Shown here: positions 5,905 to 13,460 of the stretch, piece by piece | Position numbering within the stretch: position 1 is the stretch's first letter | Layout: the number at the start of each line of letters is the position of its first letter | Assembly: GCA_003168295.1 (NCBI GenBank) | Contig: PMST01000488.1 | Coordinates: 856 to 25,177 of the forward strand | Source of the DNA: Actinomycetota bacterium | GTDB lineage: Bacteria > Actinomycetota > Actinomycetes > Streptosporangiales > Streptosporangiaceae | Reading direction: 5' to 3' | Length of the DNA: 24,322 nt | Made by a program: the position numbers and the translations under genes | The notes under the pieces: model-generated | Told to the model about the DNA's origin: nothing | Seen by the model: the letters and a program-made list of their open reading frames with translations, nothing else | Database searches by the model: none

Positions 5905-7236
5905 CTAGATGCCATAGCGCCGGTTGAAGTACAGCATGACCCTGAGCGCAGTGCGCGTGTCGCCGCTCAGCATGTCCACGAGCGCCGGCCGCTGTCTGGA
6001 CGCAATCGCGGCAAATGCGTCCGCGAAGAACTCCTTGCGTCCGAGGCCACCGGGCTGGCAATGGAAATCGCTGGCGAGATGGAGCTGGCATTGATCGTAA
6101 AGCATGCGAAACTCCGCAGAGTCAGATTGCCATTTACCTGCCGGGCTGTCGAGATCATCGAGCGCGTGGCCGACCTCGTGGCACATGACGTCGGGGGTCG
6201 GGGACGGCTGGGAGCCGACCACGATCTTCCGCTCGCCGTAGGCGCCCGCGCACGCATCCCAGGTGGCCCGCCCGGCCGGGAGCGCGACCCCCCGGAGCGC
6301 GGTCATGTCATCGAGTTCCGGGACCCCGCCCGGCCCGATAAAGATCGCGTCGAGGCCGTCCGCCAGCCTTTCCTTGATCGCCTCGGGAAGTTCGGCCAGC
6401 CGGTCAACCGCCTCGATCACCTCCGGGGGCGGTGCTGCCGCCGTGTCCCACTGGCGCCACAGGATCTGCTCGATCGAACCGCAGTTCCTCCGGCCGTCCG
6501 CGGTAAGCGGCCGCTCCGGCGAATGCGGAGCGGCGAAGGGGAGCCTGGTCCGCAGGGCGGCTCCAGCGGCCCGCAAGGAGCGGCCGCCGCCGTGCTGGCG
6601 CGGAACGCCGGTGGCGACGCGGGCGACATCCGCCGCCCGCGTATCCGCTCGCGTGCCCGCCTGCGTATCCGCCTGACCAGCCCTGGCCGCCTGACCGGCC
6701 CTGGCGGCGTGACCCGGCCGGGCCACGTCGTACCAATGCGGGCGGGGGGCGTAGGGCCGAACCGGGGCCGCCCTGGCCGTCTCGTCCACGCCGACCGGGG
6801 CCGCGTCCTGAGGCGCCTCGCGGATCCGCGCCCTGGCCGCACCCCCGCCCACCGCCGGGGAACCGGAAATCCGGCCGGCTCGGCCGGATCCGGCATCCGG
6901 CCCAGTTCCCGTCCAGTGGCCAGGCGCCGCCGGAGGACCAGGTGCGAGGGCTGCTCCGGACGGAGGAAAGCCGTCTGGTCCGGTCAGAGCGGGGCCGCCG
7001 GGTGCCGGCCGGGGCGGCGGCGCCAACGTCGCCGGAGGCGCGGACGACGTGGACCATTGTCCGGGCGCGGCCGACCCGCGCGACCGGGCCGCGGGCGACG
7101 GGGCATCGGGGGACTCGGGGCGCCGACCCCGGCGATGTCTTCCCTGAGCGGCGCCAGGAAAATCGGAATCCGGTAGCCTCGCCGACGCGCGGCGGCGAGT
7201 GAGCCTACGGATGCGGTCGAACAGCCTTAGCCGCAT
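5905..7236 (-). CDS. Zinc metallopeptidase, anthrax-lethal-factor/M34-like, with long disordered N-terminus
   Basis: A 443-residue protein. Residues 1-20 are basic (MRLRLFDRIRRLTRRRAS). About 25-235 is low-complexity, rich in Pro, Ala, Gly and Arg, with a repeated AARAGQ unit, and probably disordered. The C-terminal ~195 residues form a compact domain with zinc motif HEVGHALDD (HExxH, H353-H357) and a downstream glutamate in KEFFADAFAA (E402), the expected third ligand. SAEFRMLYDQ lies between them. This HExxH...(F/E)FAxAFA layout resembles ATLF domains and Pro-Pro endopeptidases of family M34; the family assignment is tentative. No signal peptide or membrane anchor is seen, which is odd for a family often secreted. 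The ATG at 7234-7236 has a good AGGAGA ribosome-binding site. It heads a two-gene unit with the 91-aa gene. The substrate is unknown. Confidence 0.72.
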   Translation of the reverse strand: MRLRLFDRIRRLTRRRASARLPDSDFPGAAQGRHRRGRRPESPDAPSPAARSRGSAAPGQWSTSSAPPATLAPPPRPAPGGPALTGPDGFPPSGAALAPGPPAAPGHWTGTGPDAGSGRAGRISGSPAVGGGAARARIREAPQDAAPVGVDETARAAPVRPYAPRPHWYDVARPGHAARAGQAARAGQADTQAGTRADTRAADVARVATGVPRQHGGGRSLRAAGAALRTRLPFAAPHSPERPLTADGRRNCGSIEQILWRQWDTAAAPPPEVIEAVDRLAELPEAIKERLADGLDAIFIGPGGVPELDDMTALRGVALPAGRATWDACAGAYGERKIVVGSQPSPTPDVMCHEVGHALDDLDSPAGKWQSDSAEFRMLYDQCQLHLASDFHCQPGGLGRKEFFADAFAAIASRQRPALVDMLSGDTRTALRVMLYFNRRYGI

Positions 7237-7340
7237 GTACCGTCTCCTGCTCTGTCGCCTTCACGGCCAGCGTATGCCGAGATGGGCCACGGCGTCACGT
7301 GATGGACATAACGGCCGGTGGTGGCAGCAGGCGCACAAAC

Positions 7341-7382
7341 TTGATCAATTCCGGTACGCGGCATACATAGCTAAGGTTAGGC
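7341..7382 (+). promoter_or_regulatory. Sigma-70-type promoter with an adjoining iron-box-like half site
   Basis: TTGATC (7341-7346), a 17-base spacer and TACATA (7364-7369) make a good housekeeping promoter for the gene starting at 7390. Directly after it, AGGTTAGGCT at 7373-7382 matches the left half of the actinobacterial IdeR/DmdR iron box; the right half is poorly conserved. The remainder of 7237-7389 is the divergent leader of the metallopeptidase gene. Confidence 0.45.
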
Positions 7383-7389
7383 TTCCGCC

Positions 7390-7821
7390 ATGCTGCTGTC
7401 TGGTGCCCTATTTGCCCTGTTCATGACGGGCTTCTGGCTTTACTGCCTGACAGACGCCATCCTGACGCCCGCCGCGGAGTGCCGGGGCCTACCTAAGGCC
7501 GCCTGGGTGGTCATTATCACCGTGACGTTCATCGGCGGCGCCATCGCCTGGCTGATCGTGCGGCAGCCGACCCGCCGCTCATCCTCGCTTACGCTCACGC
7601 CGGCGTCGCCCTGGAACCCGGAGAGTTCCGATGACGAGAACTCCTTTCGAATCGACCGATGGACCGATGCGGACGACGCCGTAGCGCGCCATCCGGCCGG
7701 GCGGGCCCGGGTGACCGACGACGCCCTCGCGACGCCCAAGGGCCCCGACGACGATCTCGACTTCCTGCGGGCCCTGGACCGCGTCATCCGCGGCAACTCC
7801 CAGGCCGGCGAAGAAGTCTGA
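7390..7821 (+). CDS. PLDc_N-type (phospholipase D-nuclease N-terminal) membrane protein
   Basis: A 143-residue protein. Two hydrophobic helices, about 3-25 (LSGALFALFMTGFWLYCLTDAIL) and 41-58 (AWVVIITVTFIGGAIAWL), are joined by AECRGLPK. This is the pattern of the PLDc_N domain found ahead of cardiolipin synthases and as stand-alone actinobacterial membrane proteins. The tail from about 60 is polar and acidic (WNPESSDDENS, PDDDLDFLRALDRVIRG) and should be cytoplasmic. No phospholipase HKD motif is present, so no enzymatic activity is predicted. The ATG at 7390 follows a likely promoter closely, leaving a very short leader with a weak AGG ribosome-binding sequence. Its stop is only three bases from the stop of the converging epimerase gene. 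Confidence 0.72.
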   Translation: MLLSGALFALFMTGFWLYCLTDAILTPAAECRGLPKAAWVVIITVTFIGGAIAWLIVRQPTRRSSSLTLTPASPWNPESSDDENSFRIDRWTDADDAVARHPAGRARVTDDALATPKGPDDDLDFLRALDRVIRGNSQAGEEV

Positions 7822-7824
7822 CGC

Positions 7825-8766
7825 TCAGTCGCGGAACACTTCCTGCTGGAACCATTTCCAGGTTCGCGGCACTCCGACTTCACGGCTGACCGTCGGGGAA
7901 TAGCCAAGCACCTTGTTAGCCAGATCGAAAGAGGCGAAGTTCCGGCCCACCTCGCCAGTGCGCTTGGGCCGGTATTCGATGGAATGATCGGGCCTGCCCG
8001 CGGCTCGGCGGCACAGGTCCGCCATTTCCGTGACGGTCGTCTCGACGCCCGACGCGGCGTGCAGGACCGTGCCGCCTGGTACGTCCTTCTCCAGCGCCAG
8101 CTGCAGGGCACCGGCTATGTCATCCACGTGCACATAGTCACGGGACGCCGTTCCGTCGCCGTAGATGACCATCGGCACGCCTGAGTGGATTGACTTGAAG
8201 AAGACGTTGAGCACGCCGTTCTTCCGTGCGCTCCAGGGGCCGTACACGTTGCCGAACCGGATCGCGACCGTACGGATCCCGTAGGTCCCGGCGAAGGCGT
8301 GCGCGTATCCTTCCCCGGCGAGCTTGCTGGCCCCGTAGGGGGAGATGGGCTTCGGCAGCGATCGCTCGTCCACCGGCGGCGTGGCGTCCCCGATCAGCGC
8401 TCCGCCGGTGGACGCCTGGACGACACGTTCAATCCCGGCCCGGCGCGCTGCGTCGAGCACGCGGAACGTGCCCAGCACGTTGACGTCGAAGTTGCCCTCC
8501 GGATCTTCCACCGAACCGATCACCGAGCCCGCGGCGGCGAGGTGGACGATCGACCGCAGGCCGACGAGCGCCGCGTCAAGGTCCGCAGGGTCGCGGATGT
8601 CCCCCTTGACGAGTTCGGCGTCCACGCCGGCCAGATGGGCGGCATCACCCGTGGTGAGATTGTCGAGCACGCGGACCCGGTAGCCGCTGGCGACCAGGCG
8701 GCGGACCAGCGTGGCCCCCACGAAACCGGCGCCGCCGGTGACCAGAACTCCATCAGAAACCTTCAC
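7825..8766 (-). CDS. NAD-dependent epimerase/dehydratase, GalE-like extended SDR
   Basis: A 313-residue cytoplasmic enzyme of the extended short-chain dehydrogenase family, acting on a nucleotide sugar. The NAD-binding motif TGGAGFVG is at 10-17, followed by VLDNLTTG (33-40). The catalytic set is S119/T120 in ASTGGAL, and Y144 and K148 in SPYGASKLAGE. RFGNVYGPW (170-178) and YGDGTASRDYVHVDDIA (202-218) are the usual substrate-domain motifs of UDP-glucose 4-epimerase-like proteins. The exact sugar cannot be assigned. It starts with GTG (8764-8766); no strong ribosome-binding site is visible. It is the last gene of the cytochrome c run, 24 bases after ccsB, so it may simply be read through from that operon. 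The three-base gap to the converging PLDc_N gene leaves no room for a terminator. Confidence 0.88.
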   Translation of the reverse strand: MKVSDGVLVTGGAGFVGATLVRRLVASGYRVRVLDNLTTGDAAHLAGVDAELVKGDIRDPADLDAALVGLRSIVHLAAAGSVIGSVEDPEGNFDVNVLGTFRVLDAARRAGIERVVQASTGGALIGDATPPVDERSLPKPISPYGASKLAGEGYAHAFAGTYGIRTVAIRFGNVYGPWSARKNGVLNVFFKSIHSGVPMVIYGDGTASRDYVHVDDIAGALQLALEKDVPGGTVLHAASGVETTVTEMADLCRRAAGRPDHSIEYRPKRTGEVGRNFASFDLANKVLGYSPTVSREVGVPRTWKWFQQEVFRD

Positions 8767-8790
8767 GGGAAGTGGAGTCTACCGGAGGGG

Positions 8791-9840
8791 TCAGCTCACG
8801 CCGGCGTAGGAGTGCAGGCCGGTGATGAACACTTGCACCACCAGGATGTTGAACATCAGGCTGGTGAAGCCGAGCAGCTGAATGTAGTGCGCCCGGCGGC
8901 CGCGCCAGCCCGCGGTGGCCCGCGCGTGCAGGAACGCGGCGTAGAGCACCCAGGTGATGAAAGCCCAGGTTTCCACCGGGTCCCAGCCCCAGTAGCGCCC
9001 CCAGGCCTGGTCGGCCCAGATCGCGCCCGCGATGACGCCGAATGTCCAGACCGGGAAGCCGAAGACGATGGTCCGGTAGGTCAGCCGGTCGAGCTGCTCG
9101 ATGGTGGGCAGCCTGCGGATGATCCCGTTGCCCGGTTCGGCCCGGCCGGCCGCCACCCGCCTGGCGTACCTGTCGACGATCAGGTAGACGATTCCGAGCA
9201 CCGCGGCGACGAAGAAGATGCCGGTCGCCAGCGTCATCGCGGTGACGTGGATGTCCAGCCAGTAGGACTGCAGGGCCGGGACGAGCTGGCCGGCCGCGGT
9301 GTAAATGAGCGTTTCCGCCAGGCCCAGCGCCACCACCACCGCGCCCATGACGAAAACGCCCAGGGTCCAGGCCCGGTACCGGATCATGACGAAGAGGAAG
9401 AAGATCGCGGCCACGCAGGTCAGGGCGGTGACGAACTCGTACATGTTGCCCCAGGGCGCCCGGTGCACCGCCAGCCCGCGGGTGATGACGGCCGCGGTGT
9501 GCGCCACCACGCCGACGCTGCTGAGCGCGACTCCGGTCCGCACCCACGGGCCCGCCTCGCGGATCGCGCGCAGCGCCGGGACCGCCAGCTCGGGCATCGA
9601 ATCGGTGCGGCCGGAACCGCCTCCGGCACCCGGCGCGTCCTGACCGCCGACCCCGCCGATCGCGCCGACCGTGGCCAGAGCCGCGGCCCGCTCCTGCGGG
9701 ACGCGGCCGGCGGCGTCGGCCCGCCGCGGCCGCCCGAAGGCGAAGTCGCCGGCGAACGCGACCACCGAGAGGGAGTAGATGACCAGCGCCACGATCAGGA
9801 AGTCATTGCTGATGTGGCCTAGGGCAAGGTTGACGGGCAT
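8791..9840 (-). CDS. ccsB: Cytochrome c biogenesis protein CcsB/CcsA-type heme handling membrane protein
   Basis: About 349 residues, polytopic in the membrane. With ResB it forms the system II cytochrome c synthase that exports heme and attaches it to CxxCH motifs. The signature is the tryptophan-rich WWD motif, WGRYWGWDPVETW at 280-292, flanked by conserved histidines (near HTAAVITRG, DIHVTAM and ITGLHSYAG). One hydrophobic segment is at the N-terminus (about 12-30), and several follow from about residue 100. A cytoplasmic loop at about 40-90 is Gly/Ala-rich. Two ATGs are possible: 9847-9849, which overlaps the resB stop as ATGA, and 9838-9840, which is better spaced from GGGAGA; I use the latter. 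The frame stays open to 10215, but that extension is shadow of the resB repeat. Naming (ccsA or ccsB) varies between annotations. Confidence 0.92.
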   Translation of the reverse strand: MPVNLALGHISNDFLIVALVIYSLSVVAFAGDFAFGRPRRADAAGRVPQERAAALATVGAIGGVGGQDAPGAGGGSGRTDSMPELAVPALRAIREAGPWVRTGVALSSVGVVAHTAAVITRGLAVHRAPWGNMYEFVTALTCVAAIFFLFVMIRYRAWTLGVFVMGAVVVALGLAETLIYTAAGQLVPALQSYWLDIHVTAMTLATGIFFVAAVLGIVYLIVDRYARRVAAGRAEPGNGIIRRLPTIEQLDRLTYRTIVFGFPVWTFGVIAGAIWADQAWGRYWGWDPVETWAFITWVLYAAFLHARATAGWRGRRAHYIQLLGFTSLMFNILVVQVFITGLHSYAGVS

Positions 9841-9845
9841 GGCCC

Positions 9846-11612
9846 TCATTCTCCCTCGTGTCGGACGGGTGCCGCCTGGCCGGGCTGCTGGCCCGCTTGA
9901 TCCTGGCCCGCTTGATCCTGGCCCGCTCGATCCTGGGCCGTTGGATCCTGGGCCGCCTGATCCTGGGCAGCCTGCTGGTGAGCCGAGCGCAGCTCGGCGG
10001 CGAGCGACGCGAACTCGTCCTCGAAGGCGCCGCTGGCGTCGGTGCGGGCGAGCCCGCCGACGTGCACGGTGGTGCCCCGCGGGCCGGTGCTCGCCCGGAC
10101 GAAGACGCGCCTGCGCCGGATCATGAAAGAAAGCAGCAGCCCGCCGAGGGCGGCCATGCCGCAGATCAGGGCGGGCAGCTGGCCCGGGTCGTGGGTGATG
10201 GTCAGGCTGACCCACTGCTGGTAGCCGGTGAACGTGATCGTGCCCTGGCCGTCCGGCAGCTTCAGCGTCTGGCCGGGCCGCAGCAGCTGCGGAGCGGCCG
10301 TCAGCTGCTTCATCCCGGCGGTGTCCATCGTGTAGACGGACTGCGTGGGGCCGGAGTTCATGCCGAGGTTGCCGGCGTAGGCGATCAGGCTCACCACCGG
10401 GTTGTCCGCGGCGGGAAACACGGACTCCAGGGTGCCGTCGATGTCGACCGCGGTCGGCACGAAGACACCGGTGAAGCCGAGTTGCTCCGGCTCGGCGCCC
10501 GTCACCTTCACCACACCCTGGGAGAGGAAGTTCCCCGTCGTCCCGGAGATGAAGGGCTGCGCCCCGTCGAACACCACCTGGCCGCGGGCGTCGGTCACCT
10601 TGAACTCCGGGGCGTACCCGTGCCCGATCAGGTATACCTTCGCGCCGTCGACCGACAGCGGCTGGTTGACCTCGAGGCGGTCGGTACGGACCGGGCCGCC
10701 GGGAGACGCCGTGTAGCTGATCCGCGCGTCGAACGAGTTCGGCTGGCCGCGCTGCGCCCCGGAGGTGATGTAGCTGGCGTCGAACGTGTTCAGCGTGATC
10801 GAGAACGGGGGCAGGTCGGCGGCGGTGACGAGCCGGCCGGGATAGAACTCGTCGAGGTCGGTCTGGGTGTCGGCGAAGCTGGTGCCCTGGACGAGCAGCC
10901 GGTCGGCCTTGTAGCCGAACAGGCCGCCGAGCGCGATCGCCACCAGCACGCCGAGCAGCGCCAGATGGAAGAGCAGGTTGCCGACTTCCCTCAGGTATCC
11001 CTTCTCCGCGGAGACCCAGTAGCCCGACCCGGCTGGCCCCGTCGGCGCGGACGGCCCGGCTAGCACCGCCGTCGCGGGCCGCCGGAGCCGGAAGCCGTGG
11101 CCGGACAGGACCCGGGCCGCCACCCCCGCCGCCTGCTCGGGGGAAAGCGTGGTGGCGTACTCGGCGGAGGCAGGCAGCCGGGCCAGGTTACGCGGGGCCT
11201 GCGGCGGGAGGGTGCGCGCCGAGCCCGCCAGCCGGAACGTGCGCGGCACCACGCAGCCCACCAGGGAGGCGAACAGCAGCAGGTAGATGGCGGCGAACCA
11301 GGGCGCGCCAAAGACGTTGAACAGCCCCAGGTGACTCAGCAGGGGCGCGAGGGCCGGATGTGACGTGAAGTACTGCTGCACGCCGGCCGCGTTGTTGCCC
11401 TCCTGCGGCAGTATTGAGCCGGGCACGCTGCCCAGGGCCAGCAGGAACAGCAGGACCAGCGCGATCCGCATCGACGTGAGCTGCCGCCAGGCCCACTTCA
11501 GCCAGTCGCCGGTCCCGAAAGTACCGCCCGCGGGCGAGGCCGCCCCCCGGCCGTCCCGTTCGGGGGCCTCGGATTCGAAGGGGTCCGTCTCGGGCACCCG
11601 CACATCGGTCAT
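9846..11612 (-). CDS. resB: ResB-family cytochrome c biogenesis protein
   Basis: A 588-residue membrane protein, the partner of CcsB in system II cytochrome c maturation, thought to hold reduced apocytochrome on the outer face. Residues 38-60 (WAWRQLTSMRIALVLLFLLAL) give the first helix, with the typical GSVPGSILPQ following. A second helix is about 105-127, a third about 212-235 after the conserved KGYLREVGNLLFHLALL, and a large extracellular domain runs to about 490. The last helix is near 480-500 (ALICGMAALGGLLLSFM), followed by RRRRVFVR and a cytoplasmic tail. The tail carries a pentapeptide repeat at 545-578. The ATG (11610-11612) overlaps the tlpA stop as ATGA, implying translational coupling. 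In the actinobacterial clusters I know, ccdA usually lies between tlpA and resB; it is absent here. Confidence 0.93.
   Translation of the reverse strand: MTDVRVPETDPFESEAPERDGRGAASPAGGTFGTGDWLKWAWRQLTSMRIALVLLFLLALGSVPGSILPQEGNNAAGVQQYFTSHPALAPLLSHLGLFNVFGAPWFAAIYLLLFASLVGCVVPRTFRLAGSARTLPPQAPRNLARLPASAEYATTLSPEQAAGVAARVLSGHGFRLRRPATAVLAGPSAPTGPAGSGYWVSAEKGYLREVGNLLFHLALLGVLVAIALGGLFGYKADRLLVQGTSFADTQTDLDEFYPGRLVTAADLPPFSITLNTFDASYITSGAQRGQPNSFDARISYTASPGGPVRTDRLEVNQPLSVDGAKVYLIGHGYAPEFKVTDARGQVVFDGAQPFISGTTGNFLSQGVVKVTGAEPEQLGFTGVFVPTAVDIDGTLESVFPAADNPVVSLIAYAGNLGMNSGPTQSVYTMDTAGMKQLTAAPQLLRPGQTLKLPDGQGTITFTGYQQWVSLTITHDPGQLPALICGMAALGGLLLSFMIRRRRVFVRASTGPRGTTVHVGGLARTDASGAFEDEFASLAAELRSAHQQAAQDQAAQDPTAQDRAGQDQAGQDQAGQQPGQAAPVRHEGE
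9879..9983 (-). repeat. 15-bp period repeat encoding QD(Q/R/P)A(G/A) in the ResB tail
   Basis: The 3' end of resB contains about six degenerate 15-base units encoding AQDQA, AQDPT, AQDRA, GQDQA, GQDQA and GQQPG. The DNA units read on the plus strand as TTGATCCTGGCCCGC-like words, the last copies being the most alike. The tail is hydrophilic and probably disordered. Confidence 0.8.
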
Positions 11613-12229
11613 CGGCTCACCGCCTCGTCGGCCGCCTTGCCGGTGACCTTGGCCAGGATCGCGGTCAGTTCCGGGTAGGTCGTCGATCCGAAGACGGCCC
11701 CGGCGATGTGCCCGGTCCGGTCGATCACCAGCGTGGTCGGGGTGCCGGCGATGGGCACCACCGAGGTGAAATCGAGCGTGATCGTCGAGCTCGGATCGGT
11801 CACGCTCGGATAGCTGATGCCGAAGCTGCGGGTGAAGGCCAGCGCGCTGGCCGTCGTGTCACGCACGTCGACGCCCAGGAAGGTCACCCCAGACGAACGG
11901 TAGAGCGCCGCCACCGCGGCCAGCGTCGAGGCCTCCGCGCGGCACGGCACGCACCATGATCCCCAGAAGTTGAGCACCACGACCTGGCCCCGGTAAGAGG
12001 AGAAGCTCAGCGGCGTACCGGTCAGCGTGGTGCCGCTGAAATCCGGCGCCACCGGGCGGTGCCCGGCCGTGTAGAGCACGGCGCTTGTACTGCCGTCCAC
12101 CTCGGTCGTATCGCTTTTACCGCCGCCGGCCCACCCGGCCACCAGGACCACGATGAGCAGCACCCCGACGGACGCGGCCGCCAAGACGACCGTGCGGCGC
12201 CGAGCTCTGGTCACCGGGGCTCTGGGCAC
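11609..12229 (-). CDS. TlpA/ResA-like membrane-anchored thioredoxin
   Basis: A 206-residue thiol-disulfide oxidoreductase that should reduce apocytochrome c cysteines outside the membrane for heme attachment. A basic N-terminus (RARRR) leads into one membrane anchor at about 13-33. The thioredoxin domain follows with LNFWGSWCVPCRAEAS (CxxC at C93 and C96) and the cis-proline in AGTPTTLVID (P164). I chose the GTG at 12227-12229 because AAGGA sits seven bases upstream and the anchor then begins immediately. The alternative ATG at 12283 adds 18 residues, overlaps the phosphatase gene by 14 bases and has no good ribosome-binding site. The stop overlaps the resB start by four bases. No CcdA electron donor is encoded next to it. 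Confidence 0.88.
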   Translation of the reverse strand: MPRAPVTRARRRTVVLAAASVGVLLIVVLVAGWAGGGKSDTTEVDGSTSAVLYTAGHRPVAPDFSGTTLTGTPLSFSSYRGQVVVLNFWGSWCVPCRAEASTLAAVAALYRSSGVTFLGVDVRDTTASALAFTRSFGISYPSVTDPSSTITLDFTSVVPIAGTPTTLVIDRTGHIAGAVFGSTTYPELTAILAKVTGKAADEAVSR

Positions 12230-12269
12230 GGGCGGATCCTTGCGATCTCCTACAGGGGGTAGTACAGGC

Positions 12270-12905
12270 CTATTGTGCCGCATCGCCCTGGGTTACCTGT
12301 CGCCGGGCCGGCACCGTGTAGGACACGCCGGTCACCCGGTCACCCGAATAGGTAAAGCTGGTCACGCTGCCCAGCGCGCACTCGCGCGCGACCGGGCTGT
12401 GCCACAGCCGCTTGCCCTCGGCCATCCGCCGGGTCACCCAGATGGGCAGCTGATGGCTGACGCACACCGCCTCGGCGCCGACCGCGCTCGCCCGCGCGAC
12501 CTCCATCACGGCGAGCATCCGCCTCGCCACGTCGCGGTACGGCTCGCCCCAGGAGGGCCGGAACGGGTTGATCAGGTAGCGCCAGTGCTCCGGGCGGCGC
12601 AGCGATCCGTCGCCCACGCCGAACGTCAGCCCTTCGAAATGGTTCGTCGACTCGATCAGCCGCTGGTCCGTGACGATGTTCAGTCCGAGCCGCTCGGCCA
12701 CCGGCTGCGCGGTCTCCTGGGCTCGCTCGAGGGGAGAGCAGAACAGGGAAACCACCGGTCGTTCGGCGAAAAAATCCGCTGCGGCCAGGGCCATCAGGCG
12801 GCCCTGGGCGGACAGGTGGTACCCGGGCAGGCGCCCGTACATCACGCCGTGCGGGTTTTCCACCTCGCCGTGCCTGAGCAGGTGGACAATGGTTGTGTCG
12901 GACAT
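12270..12905 (-). CDS. Histidine phosphatase (phosphoglycerate mutase-like) family protein
   Basis: A 211-residue cytoplasmic protein of the histidine phosphatase superfamily. The phosphorylated histidine is H12 in LLRHGEVENP. The phosphate pocket is completed by R61 in CSPLERAQET, an acidic residue in the IESTNHFEG segment (85-92) and H151 in CVSHQLPIW. Its substrate is not predictable; it lacks the insertions of glycolytic phosphoglycerate mutase. A protein of this kind between hemL and tlpA is a recurrent feature of actinobacterial cytochrome c clusters as I recall them, but its role there is unclear. The ATG is at 12903-12905. It starts 42 bases after the unknown 170-aa gene and lies just ahead of tlpA, so it is probably co-transcribed with both. 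Confidence 0.88.
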   Translation of the reverse strand: MSDTTIVHLLRHGEVENPHGVMYGRLPGYHLSAQGRLMALAAADFFAERPVVSLFCSPLERAQETAQPVAERLGLNIVTDQRLIESTNHFEGLTFGVGDGSLRRPEHWRYLINPFRPSWGEPYRDVARRMLAVMEVARASAVGAEAVCVSHQLPIWVTRRMAEGKRLWHSPVARECALGSVTSFTYSGDRVTGVSYTVPARRQVTQGDAAQ

Positions 12906-12947
12906 AGCCCGGCCAGCTTACCCACTGGCGGTCGGGCCCACTGCAGG

Positions 12948-13460
12948 TCAGGCGAGGATCTCAAGGTAGCGTCGGCGGTCGGCGATCGCCTCGCGGAGCC
13001 TGGTGATCCGCTCCTGCGCAGCGAGGATGTCGAGCTGGTCGAGCGCGCCGCACTGCGTGATGTCCAGGGCCAGCGCGTCGGACTCGCCCACCATGGTCCA
13101 GTCGAACTGAAGCAGCTCATCCAGCCCGACCTGACGGACCCGGTCCCACACCCGGTCCTGGCTCATCAGCGGGCGGCCGCCCACCGCGGTCGAGACGTCC
13201 GCGATGGTGCGGCCGAGCCGCTCCGCCCGCCGGATGGGTTCCATCACCTCGGCGGGCGGGAACGGCTGCGCGCGGGTGGACGGCGGTACCTGGTCCGCGC
13301 GCCATTCGCTGGCCAGTTGACGCAGCCGGGCGGAGGCCTCACCGAGCCCCCGCCGGACCCGCTCGCGGACCAGCAGGTCATCGGCGCGGAGCCTGCCCTT
13401 CACCGTGTACACATCGGATCCGAGCAGGCCGCGCAGCCGGCCGGCGACCGGTTCGGTCAC
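12948..13460 (-). CDS. Unknown 170-aa helical protein coupled to the SPFH gene
   Basis: I do not recognise this protein. It starts at a GTG (13458-13460) overlapping the SPFH stop as GTGA, so translation is coupled. The 170 residues are soluble and highly charged, with no signal peptide or membrane segment. A helical N-terminal part (VRERVRRGLGEASARLRQLASEW, about 31-53) leads to a linker with PSTRAQPFPPAEVMEPI. The C-terminal half has VWDRVRQVGLDELLQFDW (104-121), LALDITQCGALDQLDILAA and ITRLREAIADRRRYLEILA (152-170), which looks like a terminal coiled-coil helix. Alternating charged and hydrophobic residues suggest it assembles with a partner, most simply the SPFH protein (inference). The open frame extends upstream to 14096, but that part is shadow of the SPFH gene. 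Confidence 0.68.
   Translation of the reverse strand: MTEPVAGRLRGLLGSDVYTVKGRLRADDLLVRERVRRGLGEASARLRQLASEWRADQVPPSTRAQPFPPAEVMEPIRRAERLGRTIADVSTAVGGRPLMSQDRVWDRVRQVGLDELLQFDWTMVGESDALALDITQCGALDQLDILAAQERITRLREAIADRRRYLEILA

Noticed and set aside
7199..7426. 75-codon plus-strand frame overlapping the metallopeptidase start and the PLDc_N start
   Set aside because: No ribosome-binding site, crosses the divergent promoter region and has unlikely composition.
8299..9822. 507-codon plus-strand frame
   Set aside because: Antisense to the epimerase and ccsB genes; His/Arg/Asp-rich shadow without motifs.
9841..10215. Upstream extension of ccsB to 10215
   Set aside because: It is the out-of-frame reading of the resB C-terminal repeat and tail.
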